Below are positions 44,932 to 53,998 of a stretch of 64,000 nucleotides of DNA, piece after piece. Origin of the DNA: Photobacterium toruni (lineage in GTDB: Bacteria; Pseudomonadota; Gammaproteobacteria; Enterobacterales; Vibrionaceae); the NCBI RefSeq assembly GCF_024529955.1, contig NZ_AP024854.1, positions 2,790,001 to 2,854,000 of the forward strand, in the 5' to 3' direction. The notes below the pieces were generated by a model that had not been told where the DNA came from, ran no database searches, and saw nothing but the letters and a program-made list of their open reading frames with translations. A program made the position numbers and the translations under genes. Within the stretch, counting starts at the first letter, position 1, and every line of letters starts with the position of its first letter.

Positions 44932-45489
44932 TTATTCCTCACTAGCTAAATATTTCAGCGCTAAGAATAGTGCGCTGATACTACGTGCTTCGGCAAAATC
45001 TAGATGATTGAGTAACTCTTCAGCTTGAGCTAACGGCCACCGTACAATCTCTAATGGTTCAGGCTCATCACCTTCTAACCACTCTGGATATAAATCTTGT
45101 CCCACAAACAGTGTCATTCGGCTCGAAAAATACGATGGTGCTAAAATGACCTCTTTTAATGGCTGTAATCGCTTCGCCCCAAAACCTATCTCTTCTTTTA
45201 ATTCACGATTTGCCGCTTCTACTGCACTTTCACCAGCATCAATTAATCCTTTCGGAAAGCCTAATTCATAACGCTCAGTTCCAGCAGAATATTCACGAAT
45301 CAATAATAAATCACCATCCGCTGTGACAGGAACAATTAATACCGCATGACGCCCACTTGGCTGCATACGTTCATAAGTACGTTCGACGCCATTAGAAAAA
45401 CGTAGATCCAATGATTCAATTTTAAATAGTCGTGATTGTGCAACAACCTCGGCTGCTAAGATTTGGGGTTTATCTTTGCTGATCGCCAT
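44932..45489 (-). CDS. nudE: ADP compounds hydrolase NudE
   Basis: This 185-residue Nudix hydrolase is expected to cleave ADP-ribose, Ap3A and NADH. The full Nudix box is GLIDAGESAVEAANRELKEE, followed by IGF. The ATG at 45489 (MAISKDKPQILAAE) was chosen because AGGA lies 8 bp upstream; the open frame runs nine codons further. It precedes cysQ by 3 bp, as in Vibrio cholerae and E. coli. A terminator separates it from the eps operon upstream. Confidence 0.95.
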   Translation of the reverse strand: MAISKDKPQILAAEVVAQSRLFKIESLDLRFSNGVERTYERMQPSGRHAVLIVPVTADGDLLLIREYSAGTERYELGFPKGLIDAGESAVEAANRELKEEIGFGAKRLQPLKEVILAPSYFSSRMTLFVGQDLYPEWLEGDEPEPLEIVRWPLAQAEELLNHLDFAEARSISALFLALKYLASEE

Positions 45490-45563
45490 GCTTAGATCCT
45501 GTTTAATGAAAAGCATTACCAGAATAAGAAAAGCTTACACTAATTAAAAGTAAATAATTATCA

Positions 45564-45593
45564 GAAATAAATAAGCAGCCGTAATCGACTGCC
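45564..45593 (-). terminator. Terminator at the end of the eps operon
   Basis: On the minus strand the stem GCAGTCG/CGGCTGC (one G-U pair) with a 4-base loop is followed by TTATTTATTT. It lies 39 bp after the epsN stop codon. Confidence 0.75.
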
Positions 45594-45631
45594 TATTATT
45601 AATACATTTCAGGTTAAAACAACCGCAAAGA

Positions 45632-46390
45632 CTACAAGCGTCCAGAATAATTCAGCGAATACTGTCCCTTAGTATTAGGATCACCTAACCATGTTAATTG
45701 TGCCGCTAATTTAGCAGGGAACGTTGCTCCCGGCTTAAACCAACCATAAACTTTATATTGACGATTAGTGGCTAAATTAGCATTCCAATTGCTACTTACA
45801 TCCGTCGAGGTTTGCTTGACTTTAGCGACAATCGCACCCTTTTCACAACTAAGATCAGCAAAAACAGGTCCCGGTTTAATCGTTCCCATCGGTGTTTCTG
45901 CTGCACCTTGTACCCAAGCTAATGTCGCATCAAGGGTTTTACAATAAGGGGCTGCATAATGATAATTTCTAACCGTTAGTTCTAAATTACCATCGATAGA
46001 GACTGGAACAGGAAGCTGAGCTTGTGATACGGCTTGCGCGGCAGGCATCGATAACAAAAGTTTTTCCGCAAATGGACCAGACATGCTGTAACCCACGAGT
46101 CCTTGGCCTTGTAACTGCCATTCACTGCCTTTGCCAAAACGAACATTAAACGCCAATTCGCCTTGTAATAATCGCCCTAATTGCATGTTCCACTGCAACC
46201 GTCCAAAAGGTTGATTTTGCCAACGTACATTGGCTGCCGATCCTTGCCATGGCGTACCTGATATTCCTTCTAAAGCGAGACCTTGTATTTTAGGTGCATA
46301 CTGCCATAACCAACTGGCGGGAATATGAGTGACTAAACTTGCTATAAATACCGCCCCGAAACTGGCACCAACCGCTAATTTAAATTTCAC
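45632..46390 (-). CDS. epsN: Type II secretion system protein N
   Basis: This 252-residue GspN-family protein has an N-terminal membrane anchor (about 4-24) and a periplasmic beta-rich body, for example WLWQYAPKIQGLALEGISGTPW and LQGQGLVGYSMSGPF. GspN is present in only some type II systems and its exact role is not settled. It is the last gene of the epsC-N operon and starts 2 bp after epsM, which is how it is identified. Confidence 0.92.
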   Translation of the reverse strand: MKFKLAVGASFGAVFIASLVTHIPASWLWQYAPKIQGLALEGISGTPWQGSAANVRWQNQPFGRLQWNMQLGRLLQGELAFNVRFGKGSEWQLQGQGLVGYSMSGPFAEKLLLSMPAAQAVSQAQLPVPVSIDGNLELTVRNYHYAAPYCKTLDATLAWVQGAAETPMGTIKPGPVFADLSCEKGAIVAKVKQTSTDVSSNWNANLATNRQYKVYGWFKPGATFPAKLAAQLTWLGDPNTKGQYSLNYSGRL

Positions 46391-46392
46391 GC

Positions 46393-46875
46393 TTATCCTC
46401 GTCCTAACTGCAAACGGTTAACTTCAACCATACCGTTTTTATCGGTTTTTGAGAGATCAATAAACTGTGGGTTAATACCAAAACTCTGCTGCAAATACAC
46501 TAACCAATTAACAAGCGTATCAAACGGTAGTGGTTGCACCCACACTTGTAGCGCATCATTACGTGGCTGCATTCGAATCAGATCAATTTTAAATCGAGTT
46601 GTGGTCTCATTAATAACTTGGTTAAGCCCCTCATCACTAACATTTACTGTTCCACCTGCACGTTTAAGTGCCGTAATTTGATTAGCTTTGTGTTCAACCC
46701 AAGTTAATAATTGTCGCTGCTGATTAATTTTATTCTGAGCATTAACTGCACGTTGATTTAATGGTTGCCATATTCCCCAATAAAGAATTGCAATCACTAA
46801 CGCACTGCCAGCCCCAAGCAATAAATGCTGCTCTCTTTGACTGAGGGCTTTCCACCATGACTTTATTTCTGCCAT
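46393..46875 (-). CDS. epsM: Type II secretion system protein M
   Basis: This 160-residue inner-membrane platform protein partners with EpsL. A cytoplasmic tail WWKALSQREQHLLL precedes one membrane helix at about 19-37. The periplasmic ferredoxin-like domain ends LVYLQQSFGINPQFIDLSKT. Its start codon overlaps the epsL stop by one base, so the two are translationally coupled. Confidence 0.95.
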   Translation of the reverse strand: MAEIKSWWKALSQREQHLLLGAGSALVIAILYWGIWQPLNQRAVNAQNKINQQRQLLTWVEHKANQITALKRAGGTVNVSDEGLNQVINETTTRFKIDLIRMQPRNDALQVWVQPLPFDTLVNWLVYLQQSFGINPQFIDLSKTDKNGMVEVNRLQLGRG

Positions 46876-48206
46876 TAGGCTTTTCTCCTCAACACCACAG
46901 CACCACTGACTAAATTATCTTCTTTCGTTAACTGACCTTGATCAACCACAAACTGGGTCGCTAATGCACTGCGTAATTGTTCAAAATCTTGAAATCCAGC
47001 AGCTGTTGCTTGCAGCCGTAATTCACCTCGAGTTTGATCATATTTAAGGTTAACAATTTTGATTGTTGGCACTTTCATTAATGCGGGTCTTAATTCGCTT
47101 AGCCACATTAACATGCCATTTTGCTCACCTTGACCACCTAAACTCTTTAATGCTGCGTTCATTTGGTTTTTCAAATAACTCTGTGATGGAATACGTTTAA
47201 ACTGCGGCAGAACTTGACGAAAAATACGTTCACTTTCAGCTCGATACGCATTTGCTTGTTGCTCTAAACGCTGCGTAGTTAGCACTTGCTCACCAATAAG
47301 TGCAATGACAACGACTGCTGCTGTAATTGCCACTTTACGCCATGGCTGTAAATGCTTACGCCATGCTGCTTGGGGTTTATAAGGTCCGGATAATAAAGTC
47401 GCTTTTGATTCTGCAGCCCCCATTGCTAACAACTGCATTACCAATTCAGGTGCTTGTGGCTGCCAATGCCCCGCTATATTTGCTGGTGCTGGCGTATAGT
47501 TATGAATTGTAACTTGCGCTAAACTTTCAGTAGCAGCAACAATCGACTCGACCTCTTCAGCTAACCGTTCAGCTTCAACTTCTGATGTTGTATCGTGACT
47601 GTCATCGGCGGCGGTATCAGCTGATGTTTCAATAATTATTGGTGCTTTTTGAGCTGTTATCCATGCCCCTAACCAACTTAAATCAGCACAAACACCCATC
47701 GCTTCTGATTGTCGAATTAGCCACTGCCCATCAATTTCAGCTGCGCTATACCCCTCGTTAAATAAGGGCAAACATAAACAGTCTGGAATTAATTTTTTAA
47801 GCTCAATACCACACTCTCTAAATGCGGCTAACCACGTCACTACTTTTTGATGTTCAATAATTGCTACCGTTGCAATATCGTTATCACGTTTCAGTAATTG
47901 CACATGTAAACTATCAACATCTTGCGCTAACTCTTCTTCCAGTAAATACGGTAAGACCGCCGCTAATTGACGACTACTACCAGTAGGGATCGTTACTTGT
48001 GTTAATAGCATCTCACTGGTGGGGACCAAACCATAAACAGGACGTGTTAGAGCATATTCTGTTAATTCATTTAACTGGTTTATATTCGCCAATTGACCAG
48101 ATGCAATCACTTCATTTTGCAGTGGCGACCAGACCAGCCATTGCAGCGGCGTCTCGAGCCGGCTACTTAGTCTTATCGTCAGAAATTCGCTCACGGATTC
48201 CTCCAT
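46875..48206 (-). CDS. epsL: Type II secretion system protein L
   Basis: This 443-residue platform protein holds the EpsE ATPase at the membrane. The cytoplasmic actin-like domain begins SEFLTIRLSSRLETPLQWLV and contains LPYLLEEELAQDVDSLH. One membrane helix lies near 290-308 (VAITAAVVVIALIGEQVL), then the periplasmic domain. Between the actin-like domain and the helix sits an unusual acidic stretch rich in Asp, Glu, Ala and Thr at about 195-230. It makes the protein longer than Vibrio cholerae EpsL. The start overlaps the end of epsK by 44 bp; a later GTG at 48194 is possible. Confidence 0.94.
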   Translation of the reverse strand: MEESVSEFLTIRLSSRLETPLQWLVWSPLQNEVIASGQLANINQLNELTEYALTRPVYGLVPTSEMLLTQVTIPTGSSRQLAAVLPYLLEEELAQDVDSLHVQLLKRDNDIATVAIIEHQKVVTWLAAFRECGIELKKLIPDCLCLPLFNEGYSAAEIDGQWLIRQSEAMGVCADLSWLGAWITAQKAPIIIETSADTAADDSHDTTSEVEAERLAEEVESIVAATESLAQVTIHNYTPAPANIAGHWQPQAPELVMQLLAMGAAESKATLLSGPYKPQAAWRKHLQPWRKVAITAAVVVIALIGEQVLTTQRLEQQANAYRAESERIFRQVLPQFKRIPSQSYLKNQMNAALKSLGGQGEQNGMLMWLSELRPALMKVPTIKIVNLKYDQTRGELRLQATAAGFQDFEQLRSALATQFVVDQGQLTKEDNLVSGAVVLRRKA

Positions 48207-49197
48207 ATTGGCGACGAACTACCGTCACCTTGTTCTTATCATCACGTTTAAATAATGCCACGGTTCGCACTCGGGCACGGTCTACTTTTATTTCAGCATC
48301 TAACGAAAAATAATGACTAGTAACCGTTAAATATTTCTCCATTTCGGTAGCTGTTTGATCGTTATCTGAGGCAGGACTTTCCGGTGGCGGCAATGGCACA
48401 AGCTTCATAAAATCAGCAACACTGTCCCACACGGTATGGTTCTTATCACGTTCACGAATAATTTTTTGTGCATCTTCTAATGATAATGCTGGTGCAAATA
48501 ATGCCGATAACAACACCGCTTGTTTCTCAGTAATCGTATTAACATTGAGTAGCATATTATCGGTTGGTAATGCACAAATTAAACCTTTAAGCTGTCGATA
48601 TATTTTATTCGAGACGCCATTAATCGCTCTAAATTCACTGCCATCAGCCAGCCAATCATTGGCGGTAACATAAGGCGGTTGAAAGCTTTCATAGGTACTA
48701 TCCTCTGCACCGTAAGCTGACTCCACAGTAGTAGTATCATCAATAAATTCCCAGCTTGAATCTGCAATGACTTCAGCTTCATAATCATCAACACCAGACT
48801 CAGTAAGAATATTTTGCAAATAGGTCACTAAAAAAGGCGGCTTGCTACTACTCGAATTCGCTTTAATATTTTTAAAAGCATTAAGATTAAAACAGGTCTG
48901 TTTATCGGTTAAATTGCCACTAATTACGGCGCCATCATCTAATGGGTAATGTTGCTCACCCACCGCCCAAGCTTGAGTTAAATTAACTGTTTTACTGTCT
49001 TTAAGACTTTGCTTAATGGCCTGCACAGCAAGTGATTCAACGCCCAAGCTGTACCAATAACTTTGTTGATGCTCAACTTGATTTTGAACACGATGAAAAT
49101 TGAGTTGTAACCGTTCCGTCATCTGTACAGCTAATAAGCTCATTAAAGCAACGAGCAATAACACTACGATTAACGCAACTCCACGTTGCTTTATCAT
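48163..49197 (-). CDS. epsK: Type II secretion minor pseudopilin K
   Basis: This 344-residue protein is the large tip pseudopilin. The prepilin leader MIKQRG is followed by the hydrophobic helix VALIVVLLLVALMSLL, without the Glu5 that other pilins have, as is usual for GspK. The big globular domain contains CFNLNAFKN and an Asp-rich calcium-binding-like region (YEAEVIADSSWEFIDDTT). It starts 4 bp inside the end of epsJ. With EpsI and EpsJ it caps the pseudopilus. Confidence 0.95.
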   Translation of the reverse strand: MIKQRGVALIVVLLLVALMSLLAVQMTERLQLNFHRVQNQVEHQQSYWYSLGVESLAVQAIKQSLKDSKTVNLTQAWAVGEQHYPLDDGAVISGNLTDKQTCFNLNAFKNIKANSSSSKPPFLVTYLQNILTESGVDDYEAEVIADSSWEFIDDTTTVESAYGAEDSTYESFQPPYVTANDWLADGSEFRAINGVSNKIYRQLKGLICALPTDNMLLNVNTITEKQAVLLSALFAPALSLEDAQKIIRERDKNHTVWDSVADFMKLVPLPPPESPASDNDQTATEMEKYLTVTSHYFSLDAEIKVDRARVRTVALFKRDDKNKVTVVRRQYGGIRERISDDKTK

Positions 49198-49841
49198 CCC
49201 TTAGCCTCCTGATCATTCACTGTCAGTGCTGAGGTAGGTAATAAATAAATTCGCTCAATATTGCCCAGTTTTTTCAAGGTCATAATAACTTTGATTCCCG
49301 CAGGCAAACTATTCGCTTGATTCCATTTATTATGCCATTGCTTATCATAATAAAATTCAAATTTTAAATCGGTAACGCCAGTTAATAACACTCTTACTAA
49401 CGGTTTAGCGCCCACCACAGTATCGGGATAACGAAACCAAATTCGCTCTAAATTATCATTAATAATACGGTAACCAACTCGAGTAATATCGCCTCGAGGA
49501 AACATCGATTGCGGATTTTGCCAACCACCACGAACAAAGGTGATCCCTTCGCTGCTTGAATCCAATAAGTACTCACTTGCTTGTAATATTTTATCGGTAG
49601 GCTTTTCCGCATCAATTCTAAATTTACGCGCTACAATCTGCCGAAAGTCGTTATCCATCATGATCATGGTACGTTGAATCGCTTGCAAACGTTGACTGTG
49701 ATCTTTTGATTGCGCATCACTGCGCATGACATTACTCAGCACTTGATTGGCAGATAAACTCAACATCGCAAATACTGCAATCGCCACCAGTACTTCCAAC
49801 AATGTAAAACCTTGTTGGCGACGATAATTAATTGCTGACAT
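49194..49841 (-). CDS. epsJ: Type II secretion minor pseudopilin J
   Basis: This 215-residue minor pseudopilin has the prepilin cleavage site at RRQQG/FTLLEVLVAIAVFAML. The globular domain includes VRGGWQNPQSMFPRGDITRV and RIWFRYPDTV, typical of GspJ. Its start overlaps epsI by 14 bp, and its stop overlaps the epsK start by 4 bp. Confidence 0.95.
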   Translation of the reverse strand: MSAINYRRQQGFTLLEVLVAIAVFAMLSLSANQVLSNVMRSDAQSKDHSQRLQAIQRTMIMMDNDFRQIVARKFRIDAEKPTDKILQASEYLLDSSSEGITFVRGGWQNPQSMFPRGDITRVGYRIINDNLERIWFRYPDTVVGAKPLVRVLLTGVTDLKFEFYYDKQWHNKWNQANSLPAGIKVIMTLKKLGNIERIYLLPTSALTVNDQEAKG

Positions 49842-50187
49842 AGGTCTTTACCGTAATAACTGAATGTTTTCGTTGTGAATCGGTAGCCACCGAGACTTCA
49901 ATTTGACGCAATAGTTTTTGTTGAGTTTTACTGCTGGTGATCGTCCAATACCATTCTCGATCAGCTAACGTCGATTTTCCGCGCTTAACTGAGCTTGGGT
50001 ACTCGCCGCTCAAATGCAGTTGCGCTAATTCATTATCAGCGACCATTGATGCCAATGTTTTTTGCTCTAAGTAACCTAAATTATTAAGATTTTGGCTAAT
50101 GGCACGCATAACACTTAATGCTGCAACGGCAAAAATAGCTAAAGCAACCAGCACTTCTAGTAATGTAAATCCTTGCGAGCGTCTCAT
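49828..50187 (-). CDS. epsI: Type II secretion minor pseudopilin I
   Basis: This 119-residue minor pseudopilin has the leader MRRSQG and the helix FTLLEVLVALAIFAVAALSV. The conserved GspI segment LASMVADNELAQLHL follows at about 43-57. It lies 2 bp after epsH. GspI forms the core of the I-J-K tip complex. Confidence 0.95.
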   Translation of the reverse strand: MRRSQGFTLLEVLVALAIFAVAALSVMRAISQNLNNLGYLEQKTLASMVADNELAQLHLSGEYPSSVKRGKSTLADREWYWTITSSKTQQKLLRQIEVSVATDSQRKHSVITVKTYVSN

Positions 50188-50189
50188 TG

Positions 50190-50795
50190 CTATTGCTCCT
50201 GCGCTAATAATGCTTGCGCAGAAAGGTGTTGCTCTATCGTTTGTCCAGGGGCTAATAACACTAAATTACCCACCTCATCAGCAACGACTTGCCAATCTTG
50301 ATGTTGGTTATTTATTTCAAAACTGACCGTAAATGGAGTGTAATCACCACTCGCCATGACGACGATTTGCGGCGGTAATTGTTGCTGCTCTTGATCAGAC
50401 TTTTTAAATATGTCGTCATTTTTAAATATTGAATCAGATTTAAAAAGTCGGTCTTTATCTTTCCATGTATCACCTAATGTAACCGTTGCTGTGATACCAG
50501 CATCCAATTTTACATTGGTAAAAAATTTTGCCTCTTCTAACGGTTTCCAGCCATCTTGAGTAAGGATTAAAAAATAATATTGATGAGGCTCGATACGAAT
50601 ACCGTAATCAACCCCGTTTAACATTGCATCCTCACCCAAAAGTTGGGCTAAATGATGAAAACGCACTGCCTGTTCTTTAACCTCATCACGTTTATTATTG
50701 GGTAACGTCGATACCACAGCGACCGCACTGGTTGCCAGTAACACTAACACCAACATAATTTCAATTAGGGTAAAACCTGCATTACGCTTCATCAT
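50190..50795 (-). CDS. epsH: Type II secretion minor pseudopilin H
   Basis: This 201-residue minor pseudopilin has the leader MMKRNAG and FTLIEIMLVLVLLATSAVAV. The globular part contains YYFLILTQDGWKPL, matching GspH, and a charged, lysine- and aspartate-rich loop at about 108-140. It lies 11 bp after epsG and is similar in length to Vibrio EpsH. Confidence 0.94.
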   Translation of the reverse strand: MMKRNAGFTLIEIMLVLVLLATSAVAVVSTLPNNKRDEVKEQAVRFHHLAQLLGEDAMLNGVDYGIRIEPHQYYFLILTQDGWKPLEEAKFFTNVKLDAGITATVTLGDTWKDKDRLFKSDSIFKNDDIFKKSDQEQQQLPPQIVVMASGDYTPFTVSFEINNQHQDWQVVADEVGNLVLLAPGQTIEQHLSAQALLAQEQ

Positions 50796-50806
50796 TATTC
50801 TTAACT

Positions 50807-51247
50807 TTATTTGTTGTAGTTCAACATATTCCAGTTGCCGATATCAGTATTAATACCATCACCGCCTTCTTGACCATCAGCACCTAAACTGAAGATATCA
50901 ACTGCACCATGCTCACCTGGTGATACATATTGGTAATCGTAACCCCATGGATCTTGTGGTAAACGTTTAATGTAGCCACCCTCACGGTAATTACGTGGTT
51001 CAGGTGAAGATGATGGTTTGGTTACCAATGCCTCTAAACCTTGGTCAGTGGTTGGGAAGACACTATTATCGAGCTTGTACATTTCTAATGACTGCTCAAG
51101 CGAACTAATATCAGTTACTGCTTTTTGTTGGTCGGCTTTTTCTTTGTTACCTAATAGATTTGGCACCACTAAACTTGCCAACACTCCAAGAATTACAATT
51201 ACCACCATGACTTCTAACAGCGTAAAACCACGTTGTTTTTGTTGCAT
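50807..51247 (-). CDS. epsG: Type II secretion major pseudopilin G
   Basis: This 146-residue protein is the main pseudopilus subunit. The prepilin peptidase site is MQQKQRG/FTLLEVMVVIVILGVLA. The C-terminal GspG signature reads LPQDPWGYDYQYVSPGEHG and ends with the calcium-binding DIFSLGADGQEGGDG. The ATG at 51247 has a perfect GGAGG ribosome binding site. The longer open frame up to 51280 would add an implausible leader. It follows epsF by 22 bp. Confidence 0.96.
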   Translation of the reverse strand: MQQKQRGFTLLEVMVVIVILGVLASLVVPNLLGNKEKADQQKAVTDISSLEQSLEMYKLDNSVFPTTDQGLEALVTKPSSSPEPRNYREGGYIKRLPQDPWGYDYQYVSPGEHGAVDIFSLGADGQEGGDGINTDIGNWNMLNYNK

Positions 51248-51269
51248 TATTTGTCCTCCAAAAGAAAAG

Positions 51270-52496
51270 TTACATTCCAACCATATTGTTTAATTCAATA
51301 ATCGGCATCAAGGTTGCGATCACGATAAACATCACCACTCCTGCCATTGCAACAATCAATAACGGCTCAAACACACCTAGCGCCATATTAACTAATGATT
51401 CAAAATCACGATCTTGATTATCTGCTGCACGAGTAAGCATTTGTTCCAACTCACCACTACGCTCACCACTGGCGATCATATGTAACATCATCGGTGGAAA
51501 CAGCGCAGTTTTTTCCAAAGAAATACGTAAACTTGCGCCCTCACGCACTCTATCTGCAGCTTCTAGGATCTTCTTATTAACATAGGTGTTAGTCATCACA
51601 TCAGACGCGACTTTCATGCCGTCTAATAATGGAATTGCACTTGATGTACAAATTGATAATGTTCGCGCAAACCGAGAGGTATTTAACCCTCGAGCTACCT
51701 TGCCAATAACTGGAAGCCGTAAAATAGCCCGATCCCATTTCATTCGAAAGGCCGGTTTTTTTAACGCGGTTTTAATCAAAGTAATCATCGCAACAATCAC
51801 TATCACCACCAGCAATCCCCAATGTTGCACGAAATTACTGGCAGCTAATAACACTTCTGTAATTGCAGGTAAGCCTTGGTTCATTTGGACAAATTGATCG
51901 ACAATTTTAGGCACCACAGTTGCTAACAAAAATGCCACCACCGATACTGCCACCAAGGTCAGCATTAATGGATAAATCATCGCTTGTTGTAGTTTACTGC
52001 GCATTTGTTGCCGATTTTCGCTGTAATCAGCTAGGCGATTTAAAATGGTATCCAAATGCCCTGATTTCTCACCCGCTGCCACCATTGCACGAAACAATTG
52101 ATCAAACACATGTGGATATTCCGCCATACTGTCAGCCAAGGTATAACCTTCAACCACCCGTGAGCGCACTGCGAGTAAAATATTTTTCAAACGCGGCTTT
52201 TCATTTTGTTCAGCAACGGCTTTGATACACTCTTCTAGTGGCATCGAGGCTTGTACTAAGGTTGCCAATTGACGCGTAATCAACGCCAACTCATTAGTAC
52301 TAATGCCACGTCGAAAAGTTAGCTTACTTGGTGCTGTTGCTGTTTTTTTACCTTGACCTGAAGTTTGATTAACTTCGATCGGCACTAACCCTTTTTCGCG
52401 TAGCTGCTGTCGAACTTGACGCGAAGTATCACCTTCTAGCACACCTTTTTTATGGCGGCCTTTGGCATCTAATGCTTTATATTCAAATGCTGCCAT
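51270..52496 (-). CDS. epsF: Type II secretion inner-membrane protein F
   Basis: This 408-residue polytopic platform protein has two GspF domains (about 70-195 and 275-395) and three main membrane segments near 175-190, 222-240 and 375-395. Diagnostic segments are LALITRQLATLVQASMPLEE and LHMIASGERSGELEQML. It shares its start with the end of epsE by one base. EpsF contacts the EpsE ATPase and the pseudopilus base. Confidence 0.96.
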   Translation of the reverse strand: MAAFEYKALDAKGRHKKGVLEGDTSRQVRQQLREKGLVPIEVNQTSGQGKKTATAPSKLTFRRGISTNELALITRQLATLVQASMPLEECIKAVAEQNEKPRLKNILLAVRSRVVEGYTLADSMAEYPHVFDQLFRAMVAAGEKSGHLDTILNRLADYSENRQQMRSKLQQAMIYPLMLTLVAVSVVAFLLATVVPKIVDQFVQMNQGLPAITEVLLAASNFVQHWGLLVVIVIVAMITLIKTALKKPAFRMKWDRAILRLPVIGKVARGLNTSRFARTLSICTSSAIPLLDGMKVASDVMTNTYVNKKILEAADRVREGASLRISLEKTALFPPMMLHMIASGERSGELEQMLTRAADNQDRDFESLVNMALGVFEPLLIVAMAGVVMFIVIATLMPIIELNNMVGM

Positions 52497-53998
52497 TAAC
52501 TTTCCTTCGTCACGCGCATCACTTCTTCAAGTGTGGTGATCCCTTGGCGCACTTTATCTAAACCGTCATCACGAATACTTGGCGTCGTCTGACGAACATA
52601 CTTTTCAATCGCTTGTTCACCCGCTTCAGCATGAATTAACTCTTGTACGCGTTCATCTATTTGTAAAAGCTCGTGAATACCGGTACGACCGCGATAACCT
52701 TTAAAATTACATTTGTCACAACCACAAGGACGGTACAACGTCAGGCTATCTGTTGCCGTTAATCTAAACAGTTTCTTCTGCTCGGTATCAGCATCATAAG
52801 GTTGGCGGCACTCAGCACATAATGTACGTACTAAACGCTGCGCTAATACGCCAAGTAAAGAGGATGACACCAAGAAAGGTTCAATGCCCATATCGCGTAA
52901 ACGGGTGATTGCACCAACGGCAGTATTGGTATGCAGGGTTGATAACACCATATGACCTGTTAGTGATGCTTGAACGGCAATCGCTGCAGTTTCTAAATCA
53001 CGGATCTCACCAATCATGACCACATCAGGATCTTGACGAAGGATCGCTCGCAGACCACGAGCAAACGTCATATCAACTTTACTGTTTACTTGTGTTTGAC
53101 CAATACCATCGATATCAAATTCGATCGGATCTTCAACGGTTAGAATATTGCGCTCAGCACTGTTTAACTCTTGCAAGCCTGCATACAACGTGGTCGATTT
53201 ACCCGACCCCGTAGGACCGGTAACCAAAATAATCCCATGGGGACGATCAATAAGCTTTCTAAACGCTTCATGGTTCGTTGCTGTCATACCAAGACTGTGT
53301 AAATCAAGCCGAGTAGCATTTTTATCTAATAGACGCAGAACTACTCGTTCGCCATGGGATGATGGCATCGTTGAAACTCGCACATCCACCGCACGACCGC
53401 CGATACGCAATGAAATACGCCCATCTTGTGGAATGCGTTTTTCTGCGATATCTAATTTCGCCATGACTTTGATACGCGACACTAACAACGGCGCTAACTT
53501 ACGGCTTGGTTGGAGCACTTCACGTAACATGCCATCGACGCGAAAACGAATCGACAGTACTTTTTCAAAGGTTTCGATATGAATATCAGACGCCCCTTCT
53601 TTGATAGCCTCTGCTAACATCGCATTAATCAACTTAATGATTGGCGCATCATCTTCTGACTCTAGCAAATCTTCTGTTTCAGGAAGATCTTCCGCTAACG
53701 AGAAAAAGTCATCACTGTCAGAGCCTAAATCTTCCATTAGCTGACGTGCTTCTGACGAATCACGTTGATAGGCATCAGTAAGCTTCTGCTCAAACTGCGA
53801 CTCTGATAACGCAATCGGATAAAACCCCTCACCAACAACCCGTCGTACTTCTGCTAAAACAATTGCCGATAATTGACCGCAATAATATAACTGCCATCCT
53901 TGTTGATTGGCTTCAATCACAACATGATGGCGCTTAGCAAAAGAAAACGGCAATCGAAATAACACTGCCGTTTCTAACGCCAAAGACTCATCTGCCAT
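52496..53998 (-). CDS. epsE: Type II secretion ATPase E
   Basis: This 500-residue hexameric ATPase powers pseudopilus assembly. The Walker A motif [12 protein letters not shown] lies near residue 262, the Asp box around [15 protein letters not shown] sequence precedes it, and Walker B is in [15 protein letters not shown] tetracysteine zinc site (CAEC near 395 and CDKC near 428) is complete, as expected for GspE. The N-terminal domain binds EpsL. It is coupled to epsD upstream and epsF downstream by one-base overlaps. Confidence 0.97.
   Translation of the reverse strand: MADESLALETAVLFRLPFSFAKRHHVVIEANQQGWQLYYCGQLSAIVLAEVRRVVGEGFYPIALSESQFEQKLTDAYQRDSSEARQLMEDLGSDSDDFFSLAEDLPETEDLLESEDDAPIIKLINAMLAEAIKEGASDIHIETFEKVLSIRFRVDGMLREVLQPSRKLAPLLVSRIKVMAKLDIAEKRIPQDGRISLRIGGRAVDVRVSTMPSSHGERVVLRLLDKNATRLDLHSLGMTATNHEAFRKLIDRPHGIILVTGPTGSGKSTTLYAGLQELNSAERNILTVEDPIEFDIDGIGQTQVNSKVDMTFARGLRAILRQDPDVVMIGEIRDLETAAIAVQASLTGHMVLSTLHTNTAVGAITRLRDMGIEPFLVSSSLLGVLAQRLVRTLCAECRQPYDADTEQKKLFRLTATDSLTLYRPCGCDKCNFKGYRGRTGIHELLQIDERVQELIHAEAGEQAIEKYVRQTTPSIRDDGLDKVRQGITTLEEVMRVTKES

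Noticed and set aside
53148..53582. 144-residue frame on the plus strand in epsE
   Set aside because: It is antisense to the conserved ATPase core and has no recognisable domain.
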